NCBI GenBank assembly: GCA_902776515.1
Contig: CACYQE010000004.1
Coordinates: 1 to 15,917 of the forward strand
Reading direction: 5' to 3'
From: an uncultured Pseudomonadota bacterium
GTDB taxonomy: Bacteria; Pseudomonadota; Alphaproteobacteria; Rs-D84
Length of the DNA stretch: 15,917 bases
Position numbers and translations under genes: made by a program. The notes beneath the pieces are model-generated. The model was not told the DNA's origin. It made no database searches and worked only from the letters and a program-made list of their open reading frames with translations. Position 1 is the stretch's first letter; every line of letters starts with the position of its first letter. Below are positions 1 through 6,353 of this stretch, piece after piece.

Positions 1-209
1 CAATCAGTGATAAAATATGTAAATGGATGGGCATTAAAAACCCTATTTCACGCGGACTAGCAATTGGTAACGCGGCCCACGCGGCCGGCACCGTAAAAGC
101 AATGGAAATGGGCAAGATAGAAGGTTCGTTTAGCAGCTTGGCTATTGTTATTTCTGGGATTATGACCGCCATAATGGCACCATTGGCAATATGGTTTTAT
201 TTTGAATAA
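1..209 (+). CDS. lrgB: LrgB family protein, C-terminal fragment (5' end outside window)
   Basis: The reading frame is open from the first bases of the window (first full codon at position 3) and ends with TAA at 207-209, so only about the last 68 residues are seen. The stretch GIKNPISRGLAIG followed by NAAHAAGT and then EGSFSSLAIVISGI is characteristic of the C-terminus of the LrgB/CidB family of inner-membrane proteins, which pair with LrgA/CidA and have been linked to murein hydrolase control, lysis and, in some organisms, transport of small organic acids. The last ~30 residues form a hydrophobic membrane segment ending in WFYFE. The ATG at 27 is an internal Met and not the start. The partner lrgA would be expected upstream, outside the window. 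The gene converges on the 489-residue gene, with 17 bases between the two stop codons. Family assignment is confident; substrate is unknown. Confidence 0.85.
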   Translation, partial: ISDKICKWMGIKNPISRGLAIGNAAHAAGTVKAMEMGKIEGSFSSLAIVISGIMTAIMAPLAIWFYFE

Positions 210-226
210 CCGATATAAAAGCACTT

Positions 227-1696
227 TTATCTGTTATAAGTCGGCTTTGGTGTATTCTGAACGCCATTCATAGTGCTAAGCAGTGATTCTACATCCACCC
301 AATCTTTTGTTATTTCCTTTGTAATAACAGTTCTGTCTGCATATTCAGCAGCTTTATTTATAAGTTTTTTATATTTTTGTCCGTGTTCCTGTATATGTCC
401 ATAACAAACAATTACCGGATTTTGTTTTTCATCCTTACACACAGACCAAATTATACGCCGTCTGTCTTCGGACAAATTTCCATCAAAACTCTGGCCTAAT
501 ACATTTGTTTTTTTACGTTCCACATTTTTTGCCATTGTAAATTTACCATCAACAATTATCGGCATAGAATCATGCTTTTTCATTGCCAAAGGATTTTTAT
601 TAACAGCATTTATTTCTTCAAGTATTGGTAAAAAACGATCATCTCGTGCTTCTTTTTGTATAATTTTCAACAGATTTTTAGGTATATATTTTTTAATTTC
701 TTCTGGTTTTTCATTAGTTTCTTCATTTATCTGTTGTTTTTGATTAACAATAATTTCTTGGTCTTGATTTATTTCTTTCTTTTGCTCTATTTCTTTTTTT
801 GCACGGCGAAGATTCTGTTCAACAAGATAATTTTTAATTTGTTTTACCGCTTTATCTTTATCAGCACTTGAAATACATATCACCTCGTCTGAACCACGTT
901 TTCTTTTAAATGTTTGTATTTTACTATTTTTTAAAACTATTGCGATAATGCGATACAGTTCGTCATCAGAAAGTTTTTCAAAAATTTCATTTGAATCACG
1001 GCAAGCCGCAACAATATCATTACGATCCAAATCATCATCAGATTTTTTATCTATTTTAACATTGGTTACTGGCTGTTTAACCTTGGGTTCTGGGGTTTTT
1101 TCTAATTTTTTTTCTTGGCCTAAATCACGTAAAGTGTTCGACAAAATAATATCACCATTTTCTGTTGTCACAATAATATTCGGGTATTTTTCTTGAAATC
1201 TTTTTGCAGAATCTAATTTTACCGGGTCTTTTTCTAAAAAACTGGCTTTTATAAGATTTCTTTGAACGATTAACCTTTGTGTTTCACGTGGTAATTTATC
1301 AATCAAAATATCCAAACTGTCTATGCTGTATGACAAATCAAAACAGACACAACCACGTGGTAAAACAGTGTTTTCTGTGATTAATCTTTTTTCTTTTTTT
1401 AATGTGTTTCTACAAACAAACTTGGTAAGCACAGCACGTGGAAATTTATTAATAAAAAATTGATTTGAACAATCAAAAATCCCAGAAATTATGACATTTG
1501 AAAAATCAGGTATTTTTTTGCCAGCATAATTATTTGGATGATATTTACTTACATTAACATTACCATAAATATTCAAAGTATGATTTTCATCAAACAAATG
1601 ATATGGTAAATCAAATGGATTTATATTATCAATGTGACCAAAATAAGTTCCTTCTTCATCCCTACCGATTTCAACAAAACCCTCTAATTTTGCCAT
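227..1696 (-). CDS. Hypothetical protein, 489 aa: repeat-like N-terminus, Lys/Glu/Gln-rich coiled-coil linker, compact C-terminal domain
   Basis: I do not recognise this protein. Residues ~35-135 contain loosely repeated strands with spaced motifs (IYGNVNV, IISGIFDCS, LTKFVC, GCVCFDLS) separated by segments ending in Pro, reminiscent of small solenoid proteins. Residues ~195-225 are charged and Lys/Pro-rich. Residues ~225-295 look like a helical module (SDDELYRIIAIVLKN). Residues ~295-335 are Lys/Glu/Gln-rich and probably coiled coil. The C-terminal ~110 residues look globular; DRRRIIWSV (411-419) followed by PVIVCYGHI and EHGQKYKKLI resembles the strand-strand-helix end of RelE/ParE-like toxins, but this is a weak visual match. 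There is no signal peptide or membrane segment, so it is probably cytoplasmic. The ATG at 1696 follows a GGGG-type ribosome site and a strong promoter, so it is an independent unit downstream of the virB-like genes. Confidence 0.75.
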   Translation of the reverse strand: MAKLEGFVEIGRDEEGTYFGHIDNINPFDLPYHLFDENHTLNIYGNVNVSKYHPNNYAGKKIPDFSNVIISGIFDCSNQFFINKFPRAVLTKFVCRNTLKKEKRLITENTVLPRGCVCFDLSYSIDSLDILIDKLPRETQRLIVQRNLIKASFLEKDPVKLDSAKRFQEKYPNIIVTTENGDIILSNTLRDLGQEKKLEKTPEPKVKQPVTNVKIDKKSDDDLDRNDIVAACRDSNEIFEKLSDDELYRIIAIVLKNSKIQTFKRKRGSDEVICISSADKDKAVKQIKNYLVEQNLRRAKKEIEQKKEINQDQEIIVNQKQQINEETNEKPEEIKKYIPKNLLKIIQKEARDDRFLPILEEINAVNKNPLAMKKHDSMPIIVDGKFTMAKNVERKKTNVLGQSFDGNLSEDRRRIIWSVCKDEKQNPVIVCYGHIQEHGQKYKKLINKAAEYADRTVITKEITKDWVDVESLLSTMNGVQNTPKPTYNR

Positions 1697-1725
1697 AATA
1701 ACACCCCTATTCTTTTACAAGGTAT

Positions 1726-1753
1726 ATTATAACACAAAAATTAAAATTGTAAA
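1726..1753 (-). promoter_or_regulatory. Sigma70-type promoter for the 489-aa gene
   Basis: On the minus strand, TTTACA (1748-1753, 5 of 6 to TTGACA) is followed by a 16-base spacer and a perfect TATAAT (1726-1731). The predicted start of transcription is near 1719, giving a leader of about 22 bases with an AGGGG ribosome site before the ATG at 1696. The promoter lies between the stop of the HExxH protein gene and this gene. Confidence 0.75.
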
Positions 1754-1760
1754 AAGCAAA

Positions 1761-2399
1761 TCATGAACATTTTTTCAAATCTTCACCGGTCTCTTCTTGA
1801 TCAATGCGTTTATTTCTTATTTCCTCTGCGGCTTGTATTTTTTGAATAATCAATTTCAAATCCGGATGATTTTTTATTTTATTATTAAATCCTTCTATTA
1901 TATCGTCTATTTCCGTATAATTTGACGCATATTCCGGCATAATTGAATTCGCAGCATTGTAAACAGCGTTTTCTATTTCACCAGATAAATCACGTAACAC
2001 AGACAAATAAGCATCAACGTGTTTTTCTTCGTGTTTTAATACCGCATTATACGAACAAGAATTTTTCTTGTGTGATTTATCTATTTTTATATCAATATTT
2101 TCATATCCTATTGTTGTATCAAGATTTTTAATTCTTATACAAAAACCGTCAGATTCACGTATAAAATCACATTCTATTTGATATTTTAAAATCAAATTTG
2201 CCTGGGTTATTCCGTGTAATTTAAAAGAAAAGTATTTTCCGTGATATTCATCCATTGGGTCATCAGATAAAATAATATGCTTTTGCGGTTCAGGATTTTT
2301 TACGGTTACATTTGGTGCTTGTTTATATTCAATACAAACATTAGCAAAAGCCGTTTGAACAAAACAAACATACAATAAAAAGACGATTTTTTTTAACAT
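1761..2399 (-). CDS. Secreted protein with HExxH zinc-binding motif, putative metalloprotease
   Basis: This 212-residue protein starts with a typical Sec signal peptide (MLKK then a hydrophobic run, cleavage expected after AFA at residue 19), so the mature part should be periplasmic or secreted. Residues 123-127 are HEEKH, a match to the HExxH zinc-metalloprotease motif (ligands H123 and H127, catalytic E124), preceded by CSYNAVLK and sitting in a predicted helix. The mature chain has Cys at 22, 78, 87, 115 and 211, of which several could form disulfides. Its shape resembles the secreted putative Zn-protease families such as DUF922, but I cannot assign a family firmly; a third zinc ligand is not obvious. 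The ATG lies one base after the virB4 stop codon, so it is almost certainly translated from the virB3-virB4 transcript, which suggests a role in processing the envelope or peptidoglycan for that machine. That role is inference. Confidence 0.8.
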   Translation of the reverse strand: MLKKIVFLLYVCFVQTAFANVCIEYKQAPNVTVKNPEPQKHIILSDDPMDEYHGKYFSFKLHGITQANLILKYQIECDFIRESDGFCIRIKNLDTTIGYENIDIKIDKSHKKNSCSYNAVLKHEEKHVDAYLSVLRDLSGEIENAVYNAANSIMPEYASNYTEIDDIIEGFNNKIKNHPDLKLIIQKIQAAEEIRNKRIDQEETGEDLKKCS

Positions 2400-2400
2400 A

Positions 2401-4824
2401 TCACAAATTATCTATACCTTGTTTTTTAAGGTATTCTGTAACAAAATTGCTGCCATACGATTTATATAACTCTTCGGCCAACAGCACAGATGAACGCCCA
2501 GATTCAAATAAACGCAATACATTCCCCAGCCCGCCAAGTTCTGTATTTAAAATCACAGATTCCCCGTTAATTGGTCTGGATAATAAAACCGCACGTTTTA
2601 AATTAGGATACGCCTTTCCTTGTATAAACGCCATTTCCAATGGATTTAAATTCCAATATTCATAATCAGATGCATCGGCCGCAGGATTTCTGAAAAACAT
2701 GACTGTTTGTGCCTGACCACGGACAACGTCACCTATACCCATTTTATCCAATATATTTGCACGTTGGAACGCCACCATATACGCCTGACGATTTTTACGA
2801 CCTTCTTGCAATCCGGCAATAAAGTTATCACGGAACATCTTGTTTTCCAACATAGGTGCTGTTTCGTCAATCATAATCAAAGATGGATTCCCACCAGACA
2901 CTGTTATTGTATTAATTCTGTGCAATATATATGAAATAACCGCCGGTGCAAGTACAGAATCTTGCAAAATATCGGTAAAATCAAAAGTTGTTAAACGTGA
3001 TTGTAAATCCAAGGTATCATTTTGTTCATTAAACATATCGCCATACTGTAATGGATCAATCCATTTTTTTAATGCCGGACGCATTTTACCCGAAGAAGAA
3101 AAACAACTTTCCCATAAATTCTTTAACAAACGGTCTTTATCAGACAAATAATCAAAATTAACCGATACCGCACGTGCTATTTCATCGGCCGAATATGCAT
3201 CATTTTGTTCAGAAATCATTGCTAACCAACGTCTTAGAAATGCACGATTTACGGCATTATCAGGCATTTTCAATGGATTTAATCTTGTTAAAAATTCATT
3301 ATTTTGGTTATCTGACTTTTCCTTACCGTGCATAGTCACATATTTACCACCAACGGCAAGTGTAAATATCTCAGCCCCTTTGTTACGGTCAAAAAAGAAA
3401 GCTTTTAATTTTTTATGTCTTAATGATTGTGCAATCAGAAAAGAAAATAACGTTGTTTTACCACCACCGGTTGGACCAATAGTCAACGTATGACCCACGG
3501 CCGCAGGTTTATCAGAAACATGAAATTGAAATTGATAAGGTGTTCCCTGGGCGGTCGGGAATATAACCAACGGACCCTGACCCCAATCAGAATTAGATAT
3601 CCCGGTTGGTACAGATGACATTGGTATACTAATTGCCGCAACACGTGATAACATTTTAAATGTTCGTGGGAATATATCAAACCCCGGAATTTGTGCAAAC
3701 CAAGAAACCTTGGTAGCAAACTTTTCAACAATTGGCGATATACCAAACGAAGCAGAGATTTTCTTAAACTCATCAACATATCCGGTAAGTTCTTCCTGGG
3801 TTTTACCGAACAACATAAACATTGGATAATAATTAACCAATGTCTGATTTCCAGAAACATTTTCATCCATCACAGATTGTGCCTTGGATAATTGTTCTTC
3901 GGTTGAATCATTTTCTTTTTCGGCCGTACTGCGGCGTTGACGCATTACTAATTCAACATCAGCCGCCCCCATAATTTTAAAAGCATTCATACAAATCATT
4001 TCTGTTTGTATGGTATTTACACTGTCAAAGAAATCCTCATCTAAATAATCCGGAGCTATACGAAATGATATAACCGCAGAAAAATATTCACGCCCACCAC
4101 TTGTATATTTAACAAATCCATTTGATAAAAATTCAACATTATCAACTGTTGTTAATTCGGTTATATTTCCATCACAAACGACCGGACTTGGTTTTGTTAT
4201 AGGTGAAAATATTCTGCCAAAAAATACCGCCATATTATTACGTGAATTATTTTTTAATAAACGCGGACCATACGGTGCTAATATAGATTCAATAAAATTC
4301 CCATATTGGTTTAATTTTTCACGTGCCCCATTACCACGAACAGACAAAATAATATAATAACTGTTGATGAAAATTTTTAATCCTTGGGATTTCCATTTGT
4401 TGTATATTTTTTGTAAAATTGGTTGATCAAATTCATAACTGGTATTTTCACCGGCCGCATCACGAACAGTAAAAAAACGCATTACCACATTCGGATCATG
4501 AATCTGATTAAATAATTGTGCTCTTAATTCCAAAAATTTTTCACGTTGTTCTTCGGTTTTCATACTGTTTTGAACACCTAAAACCTTGTAAACACGAATT
4601 AAACAACCATCTTCAAGTTCAATAGAATTATCATCATAAACTGTTTTAAAAGGTATATAACTAGAATACCGTTTATAACCAAATTTTGGAAATATTTTTT
4701 GGGAAATTGTCGGTATATACATCATTAATAAAATAAACACTAAAATCACCGCAACAACCATAATAACAACAGTTGTTGTCACCGAAAACCCACCACCAGC
4801 AAAATATTTAAAAAAACTGTTCAT
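2401..4824 (-). CDS. virB4: Type IV secretion ATPase, VirB4/TrbE/CagE family
   Basis: The protein has 807 residues, the usual length for VirB4. VirB4 is the cytoplasmic/inner-membrane ATPase that powers assembly of, and substrate passage through, type IV secretion systems. A hydrophobic segment lies at residues ~15-37. The Walker A motif GPTGGGKTT spans residues 450-458 (K456). The Walker B motif is LIMIDE, with D653 and E654. Further on, QEGRKNRQAYMVAFQ and then FFRNPAAD with DYEYWNLNPLE match the conserved C-terminal portion of the family (arginine and glutamine motifs and the sensor-like region). Both nucleotide-binding motifs are intact, so an active enzyme is expected. It overlaps the stop codon of the virB3-like gene by one base (TAATG) and is followed after one base by the HExxH gene. 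No virB6, virB8-11 or virD4 homologue is visible here, so the other components, if any, lie elsewhere. Confidence 0.93.
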   Translation of the reverse strand: MNSFFKYFAGGGFSVTTTVVIMVVAVILVFILLMMYIPTISQKIFPKFGYKRYSSYIPFKTVYDDNSIELEDGCLIRVYKVLGVQNSMKTEEQREKFLELRAQLFNQIHDPNVVMRFFTVRDAAGENTSYEFDQPILQKIYNKWKSQGLKIFINSYYIILSVRGNGAREKLNQYGNFIESILAPYGPRLLKNNSRNNMAVFFGRIFSPITKPSPVVCDGNITELTTVDNVEFLSNGFVKYTSGGREYFSAVISFRIAPDYLDEDFFDSVNTIQTEMICMNAFKIMGAADVELVMRQRRSTAEKENDSTEEQLSKAQSVMDENVSGNQTLVNYYPMFMLFGKTQEELTGYVDEFKKISASFGISPIVEKFATKVSWFAQIPGFDIFPRTFKMLSRVAAISIPMSSVPTGISNSDWGQGPLVIFPTAQGTPYQFQFHVSDKPAAVGHTLTIGPTGGGKTTLFSFLIAQSLRHKKLKAFFFDRNKGAEIFTLAVGGKYVTMHGKEKSDNQNNEFLTRLNPLKMPDNAVNRAFLRRWLAMISEQNDAYSADEIARAVSVNFDYLSDKDRLLKNLWESCFSSSGKMRPALKKWIDPLQYGDMFNEQNDTLDLQSRLTTFDFTDILQDSVLAPAVISYILHRINTITVSGGNPSLIMIDETAPMLENKMFRDNFIAGLQEGRKNRQAYMVAFQRANILDKMGIGDVVRGQAQTVMFFRNPAADASDYEYWNLNPLEMAFIQGKAYPNLKRAVLLSRPINGESVILNTELGGLGNVLRLFESGRSSVLLAEELYKSYGSNFVTEYLKKQGIDNL

Positions 4825-5129
4825 TATGCCGATAATCTCCGCGGTATTTTATTTTTTAAAAAACTGATTTTTGCGACCAAAATTTGCCCTAATTGTATAT
4901 CGTGTTTTGAAAATCGTGCCAAAAACAGGTGAACCAGTATGACAGATATCAAAAAATATAATGGATTTAATACTTTTAACGTAAAATTTTGACCAAAAAC
5001 CATATAAAAAATGGCAAACAAGGCGATAAAAATAATAAATTGTGCAATAAAGTTAATCACGGCCAAATTATATGGCACATGAAACAAATGTGACGGATTT
5101 GCCAAAGCTTTCAGCACTTGCAGCTTCAT
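4824..5129 (-). CDS. virB3: VirB3-like type IV secretion inner-membrane protein
   Basis: This 101-residue protein has two hydrophobic segments, at about residues 22-45 and 54-72, and a basic C-terminus (KNKIPRR). The N-terminus LANPSHLFHVPYNLAVIN fits the VirB3 pattern of a short amphipathic start, Pro and a G/HVP turn just before the first membrane span. VirB3 sits in the inner membrane next to VirB4 and is normally encoded immediately upstream of it, exactly as here; in some systems the two are fused. Sequence identity in this family is low, so the call rests on size, topology, the VP turn and the coupling to virB4. The ATG is the first possible start, because an in-frame TAA lies three codons upstream. 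The nearest good Shine-Dalgarno is unusually far away. Confidence 0.8.
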   Translation of the reverse strand: MKLQVLKALANPSHLFHVPYNLAVINFIAQFIIFIALFAIFYMVFGQNFTLKVLNPLYFLISVILVHLFLARFSKHDIQLGQILVAKISFLKNKIPRRLSA

Positions 5130-5143
5130 AATAGATTAACTCT

Positions 5144-5149
5144 CTCCTT
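5144..5149 (-). promoter_or_regulatory. Ribosome binding site of virB3, unusually distant
   Basis: On the minus strand AAGGAG (continuing as AGAG) lies 14 bases before the ATG at 5129; counting the following GAGAG as the contact site shortens this to about 10. An in-frame stop excludes an earlier start. The wide spacing suggests modest translation of virB3. Confidence 0.5.
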
Positions 5150-5161
5150 GTCGATATTTTC

Positions 5162-5190
5162 ATTATAACAATTTCAACAAATTTCAACAA
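5162..5190 (-). promoter_or_regulatory. Putative promoter of the virB3-virB4-HExxH operon
   Basis: On the minus strand a perfect TATAAT (5162-5167) is preceded at 17 bases by TTGTTG (5185-5190), a weak -35. The spacer and -35 are made of the tandem 10-base repeat described separately, so a repeat-binding protein would directly cover the promoter. The expected leader is about 25-30 bases. Confidence 0.6.
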
Positions 5191-5347
5191 GTATAAAAAA
5201 CAAATATGTTTAATTGTTAAAAAAGTTGAAAATTATCGATTTTATTAACTTTTTTTCAACAAGCTTGTTTTTCAACAAAATTGGCAAAAAGGCCGGTTTT
5301 ATTGAAAAAAATTGTTAAAAATATTGTTGAAATTCAGTTTTCAACAA
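5171..5347. repeat. Array of six TTCAACAA motifs with palindrome and hairpin in the divergent intergenic region
   Basis: The 310 bases between virB3 and rpmJ contain no credible gene. Exact TTCAACAA is found on the plus strand at 5173-5180 and 5183-5190 (as a perfect tandem ATTTCAACAA pair, 5171-5190), 5255-5262, 5271-5278 and 5340-5347, and inverted at 5324-5331. The last two form a hairpin with a 10-bp stem (5323-5332 with 5339-5348) and a 6-base loop. AACAAGCTTGTT at 5258-5269 is a perfect 12-bp palindrome between two copies. The motif overlaps the virB3 promoter. It may be an operator array, or diverged DnaA boxes (TTTTCAACA against TTATCCACA, 7 of 9), which would make this an origin-like element. 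By eye only about two TTTCAACAA copies occur in the rest of the window, both inside genes. Confidence 0.75.
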
Positions 5348-5388
5348 TTTCAATAGTATCTATAAAAACAAAAAATATAATATATTAT

Positions 5389-5416
5389 TTGATTTTTGAT
5401 AAAAAGTGTTTATAAT
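5389..5416 (+). promoter_or_regulatory. Sigma70-type promoter of rpmJ
   Basis: TTGATT (5389-5394, 4 of 6 to TTGACA), a 16-base spacer, then a perfect TATAAT (5411-5416). Transcription should start near 5423, leaving a leader of about 17 bases that contains the AAGGA ribosome site (5428-5432), 7 bases before the ATG at 5440. Confidence 0.7.
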
Positions 5417-5439
5417 GACCTGGCAAAAAGGATTTAACT

Positions 5440-5577
5440 ATGAAGTTTTTAAGTTCATTAAAGGGTTGGAAAAAACGCAGCAGCAAAATAAAGCAGGTCC
5501 GTCGTGGCAAGCAAGTTATTTTGATTGATCCAAGTAACCCAAAATTAAAAGCTAAACAAGGTTTTAAAAAGAAATAA
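5440..5577 (+). CDS. rpmJ: 50S ribosomal protein bL36, zinc-free type
   Basis: A 45-residue, very basic protein starting MKFLSSLKGWKKR, with VRRGKQV in the middle and NPKLKAKQG near the end. This matches the bL36 pattern of MKVLSSLK, VRRRGRVYVIN and NPRFKARQG. bL36 is the smallest protein of the large ribosomal subunit and stabilises 23S rRNA folding. The protein has no Cys or His, so it is the C-minus form that lacks the zinc ribbon ligands. It carries a short extra tail (FKKK) and Leu-Ile-Asp where an aromatic/Val-Ile-Asn segment is usual, so it is somewhat divergent. It is a single-gene transcription unit, with a promoter and SD immediately upstream and a strong terminator 22 bases downstream. 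It is short enough to be missed by automated gene calling. Confidence 0.92.
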   Translation: MKFLSSLKGWKKRSSKIKQVRRGKQVILIDPSNPKLKAKQGFKKK

Positions 5578-5598
5578 CCTTGATTGGTTGCTATTTTC

Positions 5599-5633
5599 CA
5601 CGGTATTCATTCGTTTTGAATGCCGTGTTTTTT
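5599..5633 (+). terminator. Rho-independent terminator of rpmJ
   Basis: CACGGTATTCA pairs with TGAATGCCGTG over 11 bp (one G-T wobble) around a 7-base loop, followed by six T residues. The stem ends two bases before the stop codon of the opposing SufD-like gene. There is no T-tract on the other strand, so it should act on the plus strand only. Confidence 0.92.
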
Positions 5634-5634
5634 A

Positions 5635-6315
5635 TTAAAAAAGATTAAAATCTTTAATAAAAGCTTCTTTTAATACACTATCAACTTCATTACCAGATAA
5701 TCCGGCCGAACGAAGGTAATCTATTTGACCGGCTGTTCCATGAAAAATATATGCACTGTGCTCTGCACTAATTGGCACAGATTGTATTTTTTGTTTTGGA
5801 ACGAATTTTACACGTGCTGTTTTATCCAAAAGACCGGAAAATTTTATATCAGATATCGAATTATTGGCATTTTTATCGATTATCGCCAATCCTGATAATT
5901 GTGAGTTACTGTTTTCCATCCCTATTATTTTGGTTTGAACCAAAACACCGGTATTTTCGGCCAGATGTTCCGCATTACATTTAAATACCAAGTCAGAATA
6001 ATTAGTCAATAATATATGACTGCGAATTTCGGAATTTTCCCCGGTGTTTTTGATAAAAATGTTCAAAAAAGCCGGTAATTTATTTTCTATATCAACCGAT
6101 AAAAACAGTTTTTGATTTTTGGCTGTTATATCTATATCTAACGTTTTTTCCCCGGCGATTTTACCAATATATATAATATGAATTGGTAAATCGTAATTTT
6201 TTGAAATATCGCATGGCCTGATTGTAGATAATTCAAGGTTATATTCCCCATCACAGTAAACAATTGTTTCTGCGGGAAAGGTTTTTATATTGAATTTGTT
6301 CCAAAGGTATGACAT
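5635..6315 (-). CDS. Divergent, shortened SufD/SufB-family protein
   Basis: SufB and SufD form, with the ATPase SufC, the scaffold on which the SUF system assembles iron-sulfur clusters. In this 226-residue protein the C-terminus carries the family signature: PISAEHSAYI (181-190), FHGTAGQID (191-199), then YLRSAGLS and a final helix ending EAFIKDF. This corresponds to the SufD region where a CSHG-type motif precedes a YLRSRG helix; H192 would then align with the functionally important SufD histidine (H360 in E. coli). Residues ~60-180 are strand-rich, fitting the beta-helix core. Typical SufB/SufD proteins have 400 or more residues, so the N-terminal helical domain and part of the core are missing. 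No sufB, sufC or sufS gene is adjacent. The start ATG at 6315 has no SD and lies 3-4 bases after the predicted transcription start. It could be a minimal SufD or a specialised paralogue. Confidence 0.7.
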   Translation of the reverse strand: MSYLWNKFNIKTFPAETIVYCDGEYNLELSTIRPCDISKNYDLPIHIIYIGKIAGEKTLDIDITAKNQKLFLSVDIENKLPAFLNIFIKNTGENSEIRSHILLTNYSDLVFKCNAEHLAENTGVLVQTKIIGMENSNSQLSGLAIIDKNANNSISDIKFSGLLDKTARVKFVPKQKIQSVPISAEHSAYIFHGTAGQIDYLRSAGLSGNEVDSVLKEAFIKDFNLF

Positions 6316-6324
6316 ATTACATAC

Positions 6325-6353
6325 ATTATAAAGGATTTTATTATGGGTTTCAA
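6325..6353 (-). promoter_or_regulatory. Promoter of the SufD-like gene, lying inside the 5' end of ychF
   Basis: On the minus strand TTGAAA (6348-6353, 5 of 6 to TTGACA) is followed by a 17-base spacer and a perfect TATAAT (6325-6330). The -35 lies within codons 2-4 of ychF. Transcription is expected near 6318, so the mRNA would have only about 3-4 bases before the ATG at 6315. Confidence 0.7.

Noticed and set aside
210..244. Possible convergent terminator between lrgB and the 489-aa gene (ATAAAA/TTTTAT with outer CCGA/TCGG).
   Set aside because: The inner stem is six A-T pairs only, the outer pairing needs bulges, and no T-tract follows on either strand.
2840..3151. 103-residue plus-strand open frame opposite virB4.
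   Set aside because: It is the antisense of conserved VirB4 sequence including Walker B, with no own start signal or homology.
3483..3866. 127-residue open frame on the minus strand inside virB4.
   Set aside because: It lies in another frame of the strongly supported virB4 gene, over the region before Walker A, and shows no recognisable motif.
5130..5439. CRISPR array or tandem minisatellite in the repeat-rich intergenic region.
   Set aside because: The repeat unit is only 8-10 bases, occurs in both orientations with irregular spacing, and there are no uniform spacers or cas genes.
5599..5633. The rpmJ terminator acting in both directions, also for the SufD-like gene.
   Set aside because: On the minus strand the stem is followed by GAAAATAGC rather than a run of T, so only plus-strand termination is supported.
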